Below, in pieces: positions 22,786 to 33,188 of a stretch of 64,000 nt of DNA. A program made the translations under genes and the position numbers. Below the pieces are notes generated by a model that saw only the letters and a program-made list of their open reading frames with translations, was not told the DNA's origin and searched no databases. This DNA is from Oleispira sp. (GTDB taxonomy: Bacteria > Pseudomonadota > Gammaproteobacteria > Pseudomonadales > Oceanobacteraceae): NCBI GenBank assembly GCA_016765295.1, contig JAESQF010000085.1, positions 1 through 64,000 of the forward strand, in the 5' to 3' direction. Position 1 is the stretch's first letter. Each line of letters opens with the position of its first letter.

Positions 22786-23103
22786 ATGGCGACAGCGAAG
22801 AAAAAACCACCTCGACTAAGAGACTTAAAAGGCTTTGGCCCTAAGAGTGAAGAAATTTTAGCCCGAGTGGATATGCACAGTGTAGAGCAGTTTTTAAGCT
22901 GTGACGGCTTTGAACTGTATGCTGCACTGAAGAAAACCGTGAAAGGTACTGGGCTTAATTCAATTTATGCCATTCTAGGTGCCCAGCAAGATGTACACTG
23001 GCAAGAGATCGCTCGCACGCAAAAATATGAAATCCTATTACGCCTAGACGACATGGGATTAGCTCCAGAAAAAGCGAGCAAAAAGAAACCAGCCAAAGAA
23101 TGA
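22786..23103 (+). CDS. TfoX C-terminal domain-like (HhH) protein
   Basis: RDLKGFGPKSEEILARVDMHSVEQFL...GLNSIYAILGAQQDVHWQEIA. Confidence 0.75.
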   Translation: MATAKKKPPRLRDLKGFGPKSEEILARVDMHSVEQFLSCDGFELYAALKKTVKGTGLNSIYAILGAQQDVHWQEIARTQKYEILLRLDDMGLAPEKASKKKPAKE

Positions 23104-23201
23104 CTTAGCTACTTCACATGGCTGTCTTATTCCCTTTGGGTTAGAATATAGCCACTTCTCATCATTATTCTTCCCTCTATTTCTATACGATAGCGATTAG
23201 C

Positions 23202-23987
23202 ATGACAGACAACCCCTCTAATCTGAGCAATAAGCCTTCTTTAAGCTCTAATGATTTAAGCTCTGCCGACGATATTTATGCCGATAGTGCAGGCGAGCAA
23301 TTAGTCGGACAATTTACTTTTGACTCTGCAGTTGCTCGAGTTTTCCCTGACATGATTAGGCGCTCTGTCCCTGGTTATGCCGAGACAGTCGCTATGTCAG
23401 GGGTAATCGCCGGTGAGTATGCCCGTGATAATACTCAATTATATGATTTAGGCTGCTCACTGGGGGCTGTGACTTTAGCCATGCGTCACGGAGTGAAAGC
23501 AAAAGATTGTAAGATATTAGCTGTGGATAACTCCGAAGCCATGATAGAACAAGCAGGGCATTATTTAGCCTTGGATGATGGTAGCGTTGATGTAGAACTC
23601 GCCTGCGCAGATATTACCCAGATACGTATTGAAAATGCTTCCGTCGTCGCCCTCAATTATGTATTACAGTTTATACCCAAGGATCAGCGTCTAGGTTTGT
23701 TAAGCAATATTGCTCAAGGCTTGAATTTAGGCGGTGCTCTTATCCTATCGGAAAAAATCTGCTTTTCTGCGGATGAGCAGAAACTACAAGATAAACTACA
23801 TTTAGATTTTAAGCGCGCCAATGGTTATAGCGAGCTAGAAATTGCGCAAAAACGCAGCGCGATAGAAAACGTTTTAGTCCCTGAGACCGATGAGGATCAT
23901 GTTGCTCGCTTGCAGCAAGCAGGTTTTAGTCGGGTGATTCGCTGGTATCAATGTTTTAACTTCGTCTCTTATCTTGCGATAAAATAA
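23202..23987 (+). CDS. cmoA: Carboxy-S-adenosyl-L-methionine synthase
   Basis: DLGCSLGAVTLAMR, CADITQIRIENASVVALNYVLQFIP; next to cmoB. Confidence 0.96.
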   Translation: MTDNPSNLSNKPSLSSNDLSSADDIYADSAGEQLVGQFTFDSAVARVFPDMIRRSVPGYAETVAMSGVIAGEYARDNTQLYDLGCSLGAVTLAMRHGVKAKDCKILAVDNSEAMIEQAGHYLALDDGSVDVELACADITQIRIENASVVALNYVLQFIPKDQRLGLLSNIAQGLNLGGALILSEKICFSADEQKLQDKLHLDFKRANGYSELEIAQKRSAIENVLVPETDEDHVARLQQAGFSRVIRWYQCFNFVSYLAIK

Positions 23988-24025
23988 ATTCCTATACGCT
24001 TTAACGATTAATAAAGAACTTCATT

Positions 24026-25030
24026 ATGAATGTAGATGTATTCTCTTGGTTTGATGATGTGCAAACCGCCATGGCTGCAGAAGGCAGTTTATTAAAACCT
24101 TGGGCAGAGATTTTACCGCAGCAATTGCACGGTATTTTTAATGAAAAAGTACACGGAGATCAACAGCGTTGGTTAGATGCATTAGAGAGCCTACCAGCAA
24201 TTGAAAATGTCGCTATCGATCTTGAATTGGATCGAATTCAGCTTAGCAGTGATAGCATTAATGAAGACGTTGATGGTCAAGTGAAGGCCGGTTTGCAGCA
24301 ATTAGGCCCGTGGCGCAAAGGACCGTTTCAGTTTTTTGCTACTCATATTGATACCGAATGGCGCAGTGACTGGAAGTGGCAGCGCATCGTATCTCATCTT
24401 GCGCCATTAGAAGGACGCACTATTTTAGACGTAGGCTGTGGTTCGGGTTATCACATGTGGCGTATGCTAGGTGCCGGTGCGCAGCGTGTTGTGGGTATTG
24501 ATCCGTCGCGTTTGTTTCTCGCTCAGTTTCAAGCCTTTAAGCAATATGCGCAAACGGGGCAAGATAAATCTTTGAATATCGATTTATTACCGCTAAAAAT
24601 GGAAGATGTACCGCGGCCATTAAAAGCGTTTGATACCACCTTCTCTATGGGAGTTCTGTATCATAGAAAGTCGCCTTTAGATCATCTAGCGGAATTGAAA
24701 GATACGTTAAAGCCCGGTGGTCAACTGGTCCTAGAAACTTTGGTTATAGAAGGTGAGCTCGGCGAAGTATTAATGCCAGAAGATCGATATGCTCAGATGC
24801 GTAATGTTTGGTTTTTACCTAGCTGTGATACTTTACTACTGTGGGCTCGTCGTGCAGGGTTCAAGAACCCACGTATTGTAGAAAAAAATATAACGAGTTT
24901 AGATGAACAGCGTGCAACCGATTGGATGCAATATCAGTCGTTAACCGACTTTCTTGATAGTGAAGATAAAAGCAAAACACTTGAAGGCTATCCCGCACCG
25001 TTACGGGCAACACTTATCGCAGAGGCTTAA
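24026..25030 (+). CDS. cmoB: tRNA U34 carboxymethyltransferase
   Basis: RKGPFQFFATHIDTEWRSDWKWQR, DVGCGSGYHMWRMLGAGA. Confidence 0.97.
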   Translation: MNVDVFSWFDDVQTAMAAEGSLLKPWAEILPQQLHGIFNEKVHGDQQRWLDALESLPAIENVAIDLELDRIQLSSDSINEDVDGQVKAGLQQLGPWRKGPFQFFATHIDTEWRSDWKWQRIVSHLAPLEGRTILDVGCGSGYHMWRMLGAGAQRVVGIDPSRLFLAQFQAFKQYAQTGQDKSLNIDLLPLKMEDVPRPLKAFDTTFSMGVLYHRKSPLDHLAELKDTLKPGGQLVLETLVIEGELGEVLMPEDRYAQMRNVWFLPSCDTLLLWARRAGFKNPRIVEKNITSLDEQRATDWMQYQSLTDFLDSEDKSKTLEGYPAPLRATLIAEA

Positions 25031-25128
25031 ATTCAAATTATTTAAGCTGTCAAATTGTTCGAATCTGTCATTACTGTCTACACTGAAATGAATACATAGT
25101 CTGAAATTCAGTATTGAGTGAGATTGCC

Positions 25129-25629
25129 ATGTCGGATATCGAAGAATTAAGTGATGAGCAGAGAATTAGCTTATTAGAAAATAAAGTCGGAAAAAATCGC
25201 ACGGTGATAACCATTGTTGCGTTAACACTCATCATTATTTTATCGGTGTCCATAACCGTCCTTATTCTGAAGCTACTTCATGTCGACGAGCCGTATGTTT
25301 CAAACTCGAGTTTTGAGCAGCAAGCATTACTGATATTGCAATTGCAAACTGACATTGTTGAGCATAAACAATTAATTTCAGCATTGACGCTGACTTATGA
25401 AAAAAGCCAAGTGGCTGCTTTCCAACAGAACCTGATCGAGCAAGAGCAAAGCTATCAAAGATTTTTGGCGGCATTAAAGGTGGGGATGTTTGACCTTGCT
25501 AAAATGATACAAGGTTCTCGTACTTGGTTGGATGTGTATAACGATAAACTGGATGACGCGAGTAATCTGAGTCGCCAGCGTGAGCAAAACTTACAGCGTT
25601 TATCGGCTACTAAGGTGCTGCTGGATTAA
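25129..25629 (+). CDS. Hypothetical single-TM protein
   Basis: ORF open from 25114, ATG at 25129; TM TVITIVALTLIIILSVSITVLIL. Confidence 0.6.
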   Translation: MSDIEELSDEQRISLLENKVGKNRTVITIVALTLIIILSVSITVLILKLLHVDEPYVSNSSFEQQALLILQLQTDIVEHKQLISALTLTYEKSQVAAFQQNLIEQEQSYQRFLAALKVGMFDLAKMIQGSRTWLDVYNDKLDDASNLSRQREQNLQRLSATKVLLD

Positions 25630-25943
25630 CCATCAACCCAAACTTCACGAATAGCTTCGCCAAAATCATCGTAGATGATTTTTTTTCTAGGGCGCTTATT
25701 TTGTACTGCTGATATTTGATTACCTGATTTCTTGCGCTCATCCACAGCATTTAATACATCCGTTAAAGGCGTTCTTTCTTGCTTGCCTTGATTGAACCCC
25801 GTGCTGCGTTCGTCTATCTTGCCATTGATTAAGCCACTTTCCCCTCGTTCGAACTCCTGCACAGCCCCCCCTTTATTTAGGTACTGCTCAACTTCATTAT
25901 TCATTTGTTGGCGGATTTCGCGCTTAGTTGGGCGTTTAGTCAT
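25626..25943 (-). CDS. Small hydrophilic protein with SutA-like GGxVQE motif
   Basis: VEQYLNKGGAVQEFERGESG resembles the SutA core; convergent with upstream gene. Confidence 0.5.
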   Translation of the reverse strand: MTKRPTKREIRQQMNNEVEQYLNKGGAVQEFERGESGLINGKIDERSTGFNQGKQERTPLTDVLNAVDERKKSGNQISAVQNKRPRKKIIYDDFGEAIREVWVDG

Positions 25944-26081
25944 ACGGGCTTAGTCATAGATAGTTGGTCATAAAGGTTGGTTATAATCATTATTAGTCTT
26001 ATCGAATAGTATAGGTAGATAATTGCTTTATTTAGTTAGTTTACCGTATATTTGTCGATTCATGTAATTAAGAGAATTTGA

Positions 26082-26387
26082 ATGAAAACGGCCCTGTCTA
26101 AAATTAGTCTCTATTTAACCTTTATCAGTATTTTCTTACTATCAGCCTGTACAGAGGAGTCAATGAATAAGTGGTCTCGCCAAGCGGATAACTTGCTAGG
26201 AAAGGACCTGAGAGTTTCCTATGTTGATGGTGGCAAGGTCGTGAAAAGTTGGACCGTTAAAGATGGGAAAATCACTACCGGCCGAGATGACCAAGGTCGC
26301 GCAATTGGTTATTACTATTTTTGGAGTGTTGAAACTGGTTATGTGCAGCTGCCGATAGAGCGGACCTTGATCGAAGAAATAAAATAA
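26082..26387 (+). CDS. Hypothetical lipoprotein
   Basis: Signal peptide with lipobox LLSAC. Confidence 0.65.
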   Translation: MKTALSKISLYLTFISIFLLSACTEESMNKWSRQADNLLGKDLRVSYVDGGKVVKSWTVKDGKITTGRDDQGRAIGYYYFWSVETGYVQLPIERTLIEEIK

Positions 26388-26426
26388 TAAGATGAACCTT
26401 TAACTGTCGATAAGCACCAATATGAA

Positions 26427-27806
26427 ATGAAAAACAGACAAATAAAAAATAGCCTAATAAAAAACAGTCTAATAAAAAACATCCAGCCTTATGCTGCAAA
26501 AATCATTTCCAGTACTGCACTGCTTAATTTAAAGCGCTACTTATTTGAAAGTAAAAGACGTGTATTACGGCAACCTCATAAGATTGATGTTTATTTGCGC
26601 ATTAACGATCCGTATAGCTATCTACTCGTGCAGATACTGGCAGATTTTGAGCAGCGGTTTAAGGTGTCGATACAATTTAAAACCATTATGCAGCTACAAG
26701 ACGATATGTATCCAGAAGTGGGTATGTGGCATGACAATGGTTTTATTGATGCGACTCATCTTGCTCAATTGTATGGACTAAAGTTTCCTGCCCAGTCTCC
26801 TGATAACAATTTGATGCGAGTACAGCAGGGCACTCACTCTTTATTAAGGCTTGAATCTTTATCGCTAGAGGAGGGCTGTGATTGGCAGCAGATTAATTCA
26901 ATTTTTGCTCAGTATTGGTTTCAGCAAGGGCTTTCAAGTAATGATATTAGCCTGACAGACTCAATGTTAGTCGATCAATTGATAAATAATGAACAAGATT
27001 TAGCCAAGCAGGGGCATTATATGAGTGCCATGCTGCATTATGCGGGAGAGTGGTATTGGGGGCTTGACCGCCTCGACCATCTAGAAAAGCGATTGAATGG
27101 ACTCAATGCTCATCACGAAGCCAACAGCGCTGAAGTTTTATTCAATAAAACCTATGCGGATTTTTGTCGGCAGCCTAGGATAGCGGCTAGCCAAACAGAT
27201 AAGAAATTGGTGGTATTTTTCTCCATCCGCAGCCCTTATTCTCATCTTGGTTTACAGCAAGCCATAAAACTCGCGCAGCACTATCAGCTGGCATTAGAAA
27301 TAAAGCCCATCTTGCCAATGATTATGCGTGGTTTACCTGTGCCAAAAACAAAAAAAATGTACATATTTCACGATACTAAACGTGAAGCGGAAAAACTGGG
27401 CATTGATTATGGCTTTGTTGCTGACCCATTAGGGCAAGGTGTTGAAAATTGCTACCTTTTATTCAGTTATGCGCAAAGTTTAGGTTGCGAGCAGCAATTT
27501 GTATTAAATTATGCAAAGGCCGTCAATGCTCAGGGGATTCGCTCAGAGACAGACGCTGGCTTGAAGGTAATTGTGCAGCGCAGTGGCATGGATTGGGATT
27601 ATGCTAAATCAATATTACAGAACCCCGAGGCTGATAAAGAGTGGCGACAATGGGCGGAGAGTAATCGACTAGAAATGCTAGCTCTAGGATCTTGGGGGGT
27701 GCCCACATTTCAATACGGTGATCTGGTTCTATGGGGACAAGATAGAATCGGTATTATTGAGAGCGTAATACGTCAAGATCAGCTATTATTCTTGAGGGCT
27801 GGTTAA
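26427..27806 (+). CDS. Two-domain DsbA/HCCA-isomerase-like thioredoxin-fold protein
   Basis: Duplicated INDPYSYLLVQI / IRSPYSHLGLQQA; GSWGVPTFQYGDLVLWGQDRI. Confidence 0.75.
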   Translation: MKNRQIKNSLIKNSLIKNIQPYAAKIISSTALLNLKRYLFESKRRVLRQPHKIDVYLRINDPYSYLLVQILADFEQRFKVSIQFKTIMQLQDDMYPEVGMWHDNGFIDATHLAQLYGLKFPAQSPDNNLMRVQQGTHSLLRLESLSLEEGCDWQQINSIFAQYWFQQGLSSNDISLTDSMLVDQLINNEQDLAKQGHYMSAMLHYAGEWYWGLDRLDHLEKRLNGLNAHHEANSAEVLFNKTYADFCRQPRIAASQTDKKLVVFFSIRSPYSHLGLQQAIKLAQHYQLALEIKPILPMIMRGLPVPKTKKMYIFHDTKREAEKLGIDYGFVADPLGQGVENCYLLFSYAQSLGCEQQFVLNYAKAVNAQGIRSETDAGLKVIVQRSGMDWDYAKSILQNPEADKEWRQWAESNRLEMLALGSWGVPTFQYGDLVLWGQDRIGIIESVIRQDQLLFLRAG

Positions 27807-27970
27807 AAAATAGACAGTTGTGTGCGAAATCGACGGCTAATCACGCCAGAATGTGCATTCATTAAGGAAACTGTCGATGTTTTATCATTCTGACATAAAA
27901 CTCCATTACACTTGGCCCCGCATTCAGTAGAATGTCGGGTCTATGAGAACAATAAATAAAAGAGATAGTT

Positions 27971-28726
27971 TTGAAGGCAATCTGGTCCGCTAAAGGGTAT
28001 GTATTAACAGGCATCATAAGCTACGCGATATTTGTAGTATTGACGGCGCCTTTGGAATTTCTTTGGCCAAAAATCGAGCCTAAACTCGGTCCTCTACCAG
28101 TACAGATAGACGCGATTACGGGCACTATTTGGCAGGGACAAGTACACCTTAGTGCTGCTCAGATCGGTCAAGTTAGCGCCACATGGGATATTAAAATCAG
28201 TGATTTATTTTTCGGACAGCTCAGCGCTCAAATAACCGCTACTGGTGATGAACTGAAGCTTAATGGTCGAATCAGTACTGATGGCGAACAGGTAAATATA
28301 ACCGATACTGAAGCTTTTATGTCATCTCGCTATCTACAGCCGTTATTACGCCAAGGCCGTGCAAGTCTTGACGGTGATTTTGAATTGACCGCGTTTAATA
28401 GCCGATTATCTATTAGTGATAAGCAAGTCTACAGTGCCGAAGGGCGATTAGTCTTCTCGGGTGGCGATGTTAGCTTTCCAATCGACGGCAAAAAAATTAG
28501 TGCAAAACTTCCCATCTTAGTCGGTACTATTAGTAAGCCGAGTGATAATGTAGATTTACAAATCATTGATACCGAAGGTAATTCTATTGGCAGTGGCTAT
28601 ATTCAACCCGATGGTTGGGCCGGTCTGGTAATACGCCGTCGATTATTAGATTTGTTAGGGCAAAAGTGGCCTGCTGATGTGGGTGAAGATGCGATTATTT
28701 TTGAAGTGTCGCAGAAAATATTATGA
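27971..28726 (+). CDS. gspN: Type II secretion system protein N
   Basis: GspN-like: Y..FVVLTAPLEFLWPK...ITGTIWQGQ; followed by gspC and gspD. Confidence 0.85.
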   Translation: MKAIWSAKGYVLTGIISYAIFVVLTAPLEFLWPKIEPKLGPLPVQIDAITGTIWQGQVHLSAAQIGQVSATWDIKISDLFFGQLSAQITATGDELKLNGRISTDGEQVNITDTEAFMSSRYLQPLLRQGRASLDGDFELTAFNSRLSISDKQVYSAEGRLVFSGGDVSFPIDGKKISAKLPILVGTISKPSDNVDLQIIDTEGNSIGSGYIQPDGWAGLVIRRRLLDLLGQKWPADVGEDAIIFEVSQKIL

Positions 28727-28808
28727 TTAATCTAGGGATGGTAATGCTAAGGAAGCTAGTATTAGATGAGGCAGTGAGAGAGCGCTATGAGATGCAGGGG
28801 GCTATGTT

Positions 28809-29678
28809 ATGAGTGAGCAAACCGTTGTTCTTTTGCCGTGGCAGCGTATCAGCTTGATCCTAGCAAAATCTGTTTTTAGCGTATTATTAGCGAGTCAGCT
28901 AGCGGTATTAACGTGGATGATACTATCTCCGCCTACCTTAAAATTAATACCCCCTAGCCAGAGTAATAATATATCGGCCCAACAAAGCCAGGGCAGTATT
29001 GCTGATTGGCATATCTTTGGTAATGCCGCGATTGAAACGATTGCAATACCGAAAGAAGTTAACGCCCCAAAAACCCGTCTACGTTTAGAGTTATTAGGGG
29101 TTATGGCGGCGAGTAAACCGGAAAATTCCAGCGCAATTATTGCACCCAAAGGTGGAGCCGGTGAAAATTATCGAGTGGGTGATGTGGTTCAAGGCCGTAC
29201 TAAGCTTGCCGCAGTTCATAGTGATAAAGTGATTTTAGACAGTAACGGCAAACTAGAAACGTTGAAGTTTGATTTGGCCCGTAAGCAAAATATTCGTAAG
29301 TCTTCCCAGCGGACCCCGGCGCAGAAAAGATCTGCAGCGCGAGGCAGTTTAAAAGATCGCTTTAAAAAAGTACGTAATGCAGCAGATGCCGTCACACTAT
29401 TACGTGACGAAGTAAATAATAACCCTGCAGGTGCTTTGAAACAGATGGGTTTAGAAGCCGCCGCCAATGGCGAAGGTTATAAAGTTTCCAATTCCGGTTC
29501 CATGCTAACTCAGTTAGGTTTGCAACCAGGTGATATTATTTTGTCTGTCAATGGGCAGACACTTGGCAATCTCGATGATGATCAGAACTTATTGGAACAA
29601 GTATCCAATAGTGGTCAAGCGCGCTTAGAAATCCAGCGTGGCAATCGTCGTTTTGTCGTTAACCATACTATTAAATAA
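28809..29678 (+). CDS. gspC: Type II secretion system protein C
   Basis: TM, HR domain (DWHIFGNA, LRLELLGVMA...AIIAPKGGAGENYRVGD), C-terminal PDZ (LGLQPGDIILSVNGQ). Confidence 0.92.
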   Translation: MSEQTVVLLPWQRISLILAKSVFSVLLASQLAVLTWMILSPPTLKLIPPSQSNNISAQQSQGSIADWHIFGNAAIETIAIPKEVNAPKTRLRLELLGVMAASKPENSSAIIAPKGGAGENYRVGDVVQGRTKLAAVHSDKVILDSNGKLETLKFDLARKQNIRKSSQRTPAQKRSAARGSLKDRFKKVRNAADAVTLLRDEVNNNPAGALKQMGLEAAANGEGYKVSNSGSMLTQLGLQPGDIILSVNGQTLGNLDDDQNLLEQVSNSGQARLEIQRGNRRFVVNHTIK

Positions 29679-29689
29679 GGACTTAATCG

Positions 29690-31585
29690 GTGTTTAAGCG
29701 TTTTTGTAAAATAGCCTTGTTCGCAATGTCGATAATGATCAGTACGGCGACGTTCCTTGCCCATGCTGAAGAGCAAAATTGGCAAGTTAATATGAAAGAT
29801 GCCAATATTTCAGCCTTTATTGGCCAAATTGCTGATATCACAGGTAAAAGCTTTGTTATTGATCCACGGGTCAAAGGTAAGGTTACCGTGGTTTCAACAG
29901 AAACCATGAATACCGAAGCCGTTTATGAATTGTTTTTATCGGTATTGCAAGTACACGGATATGCCGCAGTCCCAGCTGGCGATGTCATTATGGTGGTGCA
30001 GCAAAACTCGGTAAAACAAAAAGGTGGAGACTTAGACGCTAAAATTAAAAAGCGAAGCCAAGAAATGGTTACTAAGGTCATCACGATTAAGAATACTCCC
30101 GCTTTAGACTTAGTGCCTATCTTACGTCCGCTAGTAGCAAAATATGGACATTTAGCCGGGGTAAGATCTGCTAATGCGTTGATTATCTCAGATCACGCTT
30201 CTAACATTTCTCGAATTGAACAAATCATCGATCGCTTAGATAAATCAGGTAGTGAAGAGCTGGAAGTTATTCAATTAAAAGAAGCTTGGGTCGGTAATGT
30301 GGTTACTATGCTGCAAAGCTTAGATCCCGATAAAGTAGCACAAGGTAAAGGGTCTAAAAATCGCAGTGCGGGTAGCATTCGAGTGGTTGCTGATGAACGC
30401 AGTAATCGTTTGATTATTAAGGGTGAAAAAACAGCTCGTGAGCGCATTCGTAAATTGATAAAACAGCTGGATAAGCCTTCTTATTTTTCCGGCAGTGCGA
30501 AAGTTATCCGCTTGAAATATGCCGATTCAAAAAAACTGGCTGAGTTAATTAAGAACCTGATGGCAGATTCAACAGGGGGTGGCAAAGATACTAATAAAGC
30601 AAAAGGTAAAGCCAGTGTTTTCGCCGATGAGGAACTTAATGCATTAGTAATACGAGCAGAACCTTCCATTTTAAAAGAGATTATTGATATTGTTCATGAG
30701 CTTGATGTGCGCAGAGCTCAGGTATTGATTGAAGCAGCCATTGTTGAAGTATCGGGTGATGTTAATGAGGCTTTAGGTATTCAGTGGGCAATTGGTGATA
30801 CGTCTGCGCCAGTTGCAGGGACCAACTTCTCTAATGCGGGTAACTCGTTAAATCAGATTGCGGGCAGTATTGCTGCTGGCACACCCAGTTTAAGTAATGG
30901 TCTAACCTTAGGTGGTTACAAGTCGACCAACGGCCAGTTTGATTTTGGCATGGTGATTCAAGCATTAGAAAGTCAGAGTAATACCAACCTATTATCGACT
31001 CCAAGTATTATGACTTTGGATAACCAAGAAGCCGAGATCATTGTCGGTCAAAACGTACCTTTCATCACCGGCTCTACATCATCAAGCGATAATAGTAATC
31101 CATTTACTACAATTACCCGTGAAGACATTGGTGTCACGCTTAAAATTAAGCCGCATATTCACGAAGGTAATGAAGTGCGTTTAGAAGTTGAGGTAAGTGC
31201 CGAGTCGGTAGCTAATACGACGGTACAAGGCCAAGCGGATTTAATTACCAATAAACGTCAGCTTAAAACAATGATCTTGGTGGCTAATAAAGAAACGGTC
31301 GTCTTAGGTGGCTTAATCAGTGATGATGTGACTGAAACCGAAAGTAAGGTTCCGTATTTAGGTGATATTCCCTATCTAGGTTGGTTCTTCAGAAGTACTA
31401 GCAGCCAGCATATTAAACGCAATCTAATGATATTTTTACGCCCGACTATCGTACTGGAAAAGCAAACAGCGACGAAACTCACCAACGAAAAATTTGAAGG
31501 CGTCTGGGAGTTTGTATTATCGAGTGAGTTTGCCAGCGACCCTATTGATGTGCGGATGAATCGTTTGTTTAAAGGTTCTCGATAA
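29690..31585 (+). CDS. gspD: Type II secretion system secretin
   Basis: N0-N3 domains plus secretin domain (VLIEAAIVEVSGD..., VPYLGDIPYLGWFFRS). Confidence 0.97.
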   Translation: MFKRFCKIALFAMSIMISTATFLAHAEEQNWQVNMKDANISAFIGQIADITGKSFVIDPRVKGKVTVVSTETMNTEAVYELFLSVLQVHGYAAVPAGDVIMVVQQNSVKQKGGDLDAKIKKRSQEMVTKVITIKNTPALDLVPILRPLVAKYGHLAGVRSANALIISDHASNISRIEQIIDRLDKSGSEELEVIQLKEAWVGNVVTMLQSLDPDKVAQGKGSKNRSAGSIRVVADERSNRLIIKGEKTARERIRKLIKQLDKPSYFSGSAKVIRLKYADSKKLAELIKNLMADSTGGGKDTNKAKGKASVFADEELNALVIRAEPSILKEIIDIVHELDVRRAQVLIEAAIVEVSGDVNEALGIQWAIGDTSAPVAGTNFSNAGNSLNQIAGSIAAGTPSLSNGLTLGGYKSTNGQFDFGMVIQALESQSNTNLLSTPSIMTLDNQEAEIIVGQNVPFITGSTSSSDNSNPFTTITREDIGVTLKIKPHIHEGNEVRLEVEVSAESVANTTVQGQADLITNKRQLKTMILVANKETVVLGGLISDDVTETESKVPYLGDIPYLGWFFRSTSSQHIKRNLMIFLRPTIVLEKQTATKLTNEKFEGVWEFVLSSEFASDPIDVRMNRLFKGSR

Positions 31586-31607
31586 TCGTCTAGATTATTT
31601 ATGTCAC

Positions 31608-31636
31608 CCAAAAGGTCAGCACTTGCTGGCCTTTTT
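31608..31636. terminator. Rho-independent terminator candidate
   Basis: AAAAGGTCAGCActTGCTGGCCTTTTTT. Confidence 0.75.
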
Positions 31637-31658
31637 TGTGACAGAAATAAAGCAAGAC

Positions 31659-32264
31659 TTACAGCACTTCTACTCCCATTTTCTCTAACAAATCTACCAA
31701 AGCAATCAACGGCAAGCCAATTAAGCTGTTTGGGTCCCTGCCTTCTAAGGCGCTAAACAGACGAATCCCTAAGCCTTCCGATTTGAAACTTCCTGCACAA
31801 TCCAATGGCATTTCTTGTTCGATATAGCGGCGTATTTGAGTTTCAGTCAATACTCGAAAGTGAACTGTAAACGGCTCAACCAGAGCTAAGGTTTGCTGAG
31901 TAACGCTGTTGTAACAGCATAAACCGGTGAGGAACGTTACCTGCTTACCACTGCAATCAGTCAATTGCTTAACTGCATTTTCTATCGTATGGGGCTTCCC
32001 TAAAATCTGTTGTTGGCCATCCACTTCGCTATTTATTTCTAGAATGGCGCATTGATCACTACCAATAATAATATGGTTGGGAAATTCATCTTTAAGCGCT
32101 TTCGCTTTTTCAATCGCGAGACGCTGTACATAGTCGTGGGCTGTTTCACCGATGAATAGAGATTCATCAATATCTGGACTAGCGCAAGCAAACGGTAGCT
32201 GTAATTTAGCGAACAGCTGCTGGCGATAAAGGGAGCTTGAAGCGAGTAATAGCGGCTGCGACAT
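31659..32264 (-). CDS. Maf-family nucleoside triphosphate pyrophosphatase
   Basis: LLLASSSLYRQQLFAKL, PDIDESLF, IIGSDQ, AGSFKSEGLGI..EGRDPNSLIGLPL. Confidence 0.95.
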   Translation of the reverse strand: MSQPLLLASSSLYRQQLFAKLQLPFACASPDIDESLFIGETAHDYVQRLAIEKAKALKDEFPNHIIIGSDQCAILEINSEVDGQQQILGKPHTIENAVKQLTDCSGKQVTFLTGLCCYNSVTQQTLALVEPFTVHFRVLTETQIRRYIEQEMPLDCAGSFKSEGLGIRLFSALEGRDPNSLIGLPLIALVDLLEKMGVEVL

Positions 32265-32294
32265 ATTAAGGTTCCAGAGGATGAAATTTAAAGC

Positions 32295-32323
32295 AAAAAA
32301 AAGGAGCCTAAGCTCCTTTTTTA
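32295..32323. terminator. Rho-independent terminator candidate
   Basis: AAAAAAAAGGAGCctaaGCTCCTTTTTTATTTT. Confidence 0.75.
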
Positions 32324-32352
32324 TTTTAGTTACTTATATAGTAACTAATCAC

Positions 32353-32934
32353 TTACGCTAGATTAGCGTTAGCGAATTCCCAGTTAACCAATGCCCAAAA
32401 AGCTTTTAGGTAATCAGGACGTACATTGCGGTAATCAATGTAATAAGCGTGTTCCCACAAATCAACAGTAATAAGAGGTGTTACACCTTCTTCTGTAATT
32501 GGCGTGCCAGCGTTAGATGTATTAACGATGTCTAGAGAACCGTCAGCTAGTTGTACTAACCAAGTCCAGCTTGCACCGAAGTTGTTTACAGCTTTGTCGT
32601 TCAATTTTTCTTTAAGCGCTTCGAAAGAACCGAAAGAAGCATTGATTGCATCAGCAATCTTGCCAGTTGGCTCGCCGCCGCCATTAGGGCTTAAGCTATT
32701 CCAGTAGAACGTATGGTTCCAGATTTGTGCAGCGTTATTGAAAACAGGGCCAGTAGAAGACTTAACGATTTCTTCCAGAGATTTACTTTCATCGGCAGTA
32801 CCGCCGATAAGACCATTTAACTTAACAACGTAAGTATTGTGGTGCTTACCATAATGGAATGACAAAGTTTCTGCAGAAATATGTGGCTCTAATGCATCCT
32901 GTGCATAAGGCAATGCTGGTAATTCAAACGCCAT
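32353..32934 (-). CDS. sodB: Superoxide dismutase (Fe/Mn type, SodB-like)
   Basis: [47 protein letters not shown]. Confidence 0.97.
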   Translation of the reverse strand: MAFELPALPYAQDALEPHISAETLSFHYGKHHNTYVVKLNGLIGGTADESKSLEEIVKSSTGPVFNNAAQIWNHTFYWNSLSPNGGGEPTGKIADAINASFGSFEALKEKLNDKAVNNFGASWTWLVQLADGSLDIVNTSNAGTPITEEGVTPLITVDLWEHAYYIDYRNVRPDYLKAFWALVNWEFANANLA

Positions 32935-33188
32935 GGTTTCTCTCCGATATTAGCTGAGTGATGCGGATGTTTTGCAAGGTTCAAATGGGAGTTGAAGCCT
33001 GCATCCACAATCTGGGGTGAATAATAGCACACCTTAAATTATCCGCTACGCACGTAAAATGTGTGGTTTTAGTTTAACCACCATATCCGCTATACTAGTG
33101 GCACTTTAATACCTAGGGATTCCGGCTTAGAATTAAAACGGTATTAAAAATTATAACAATGAAAAATATTTGGGGATAAAAGGCGATT

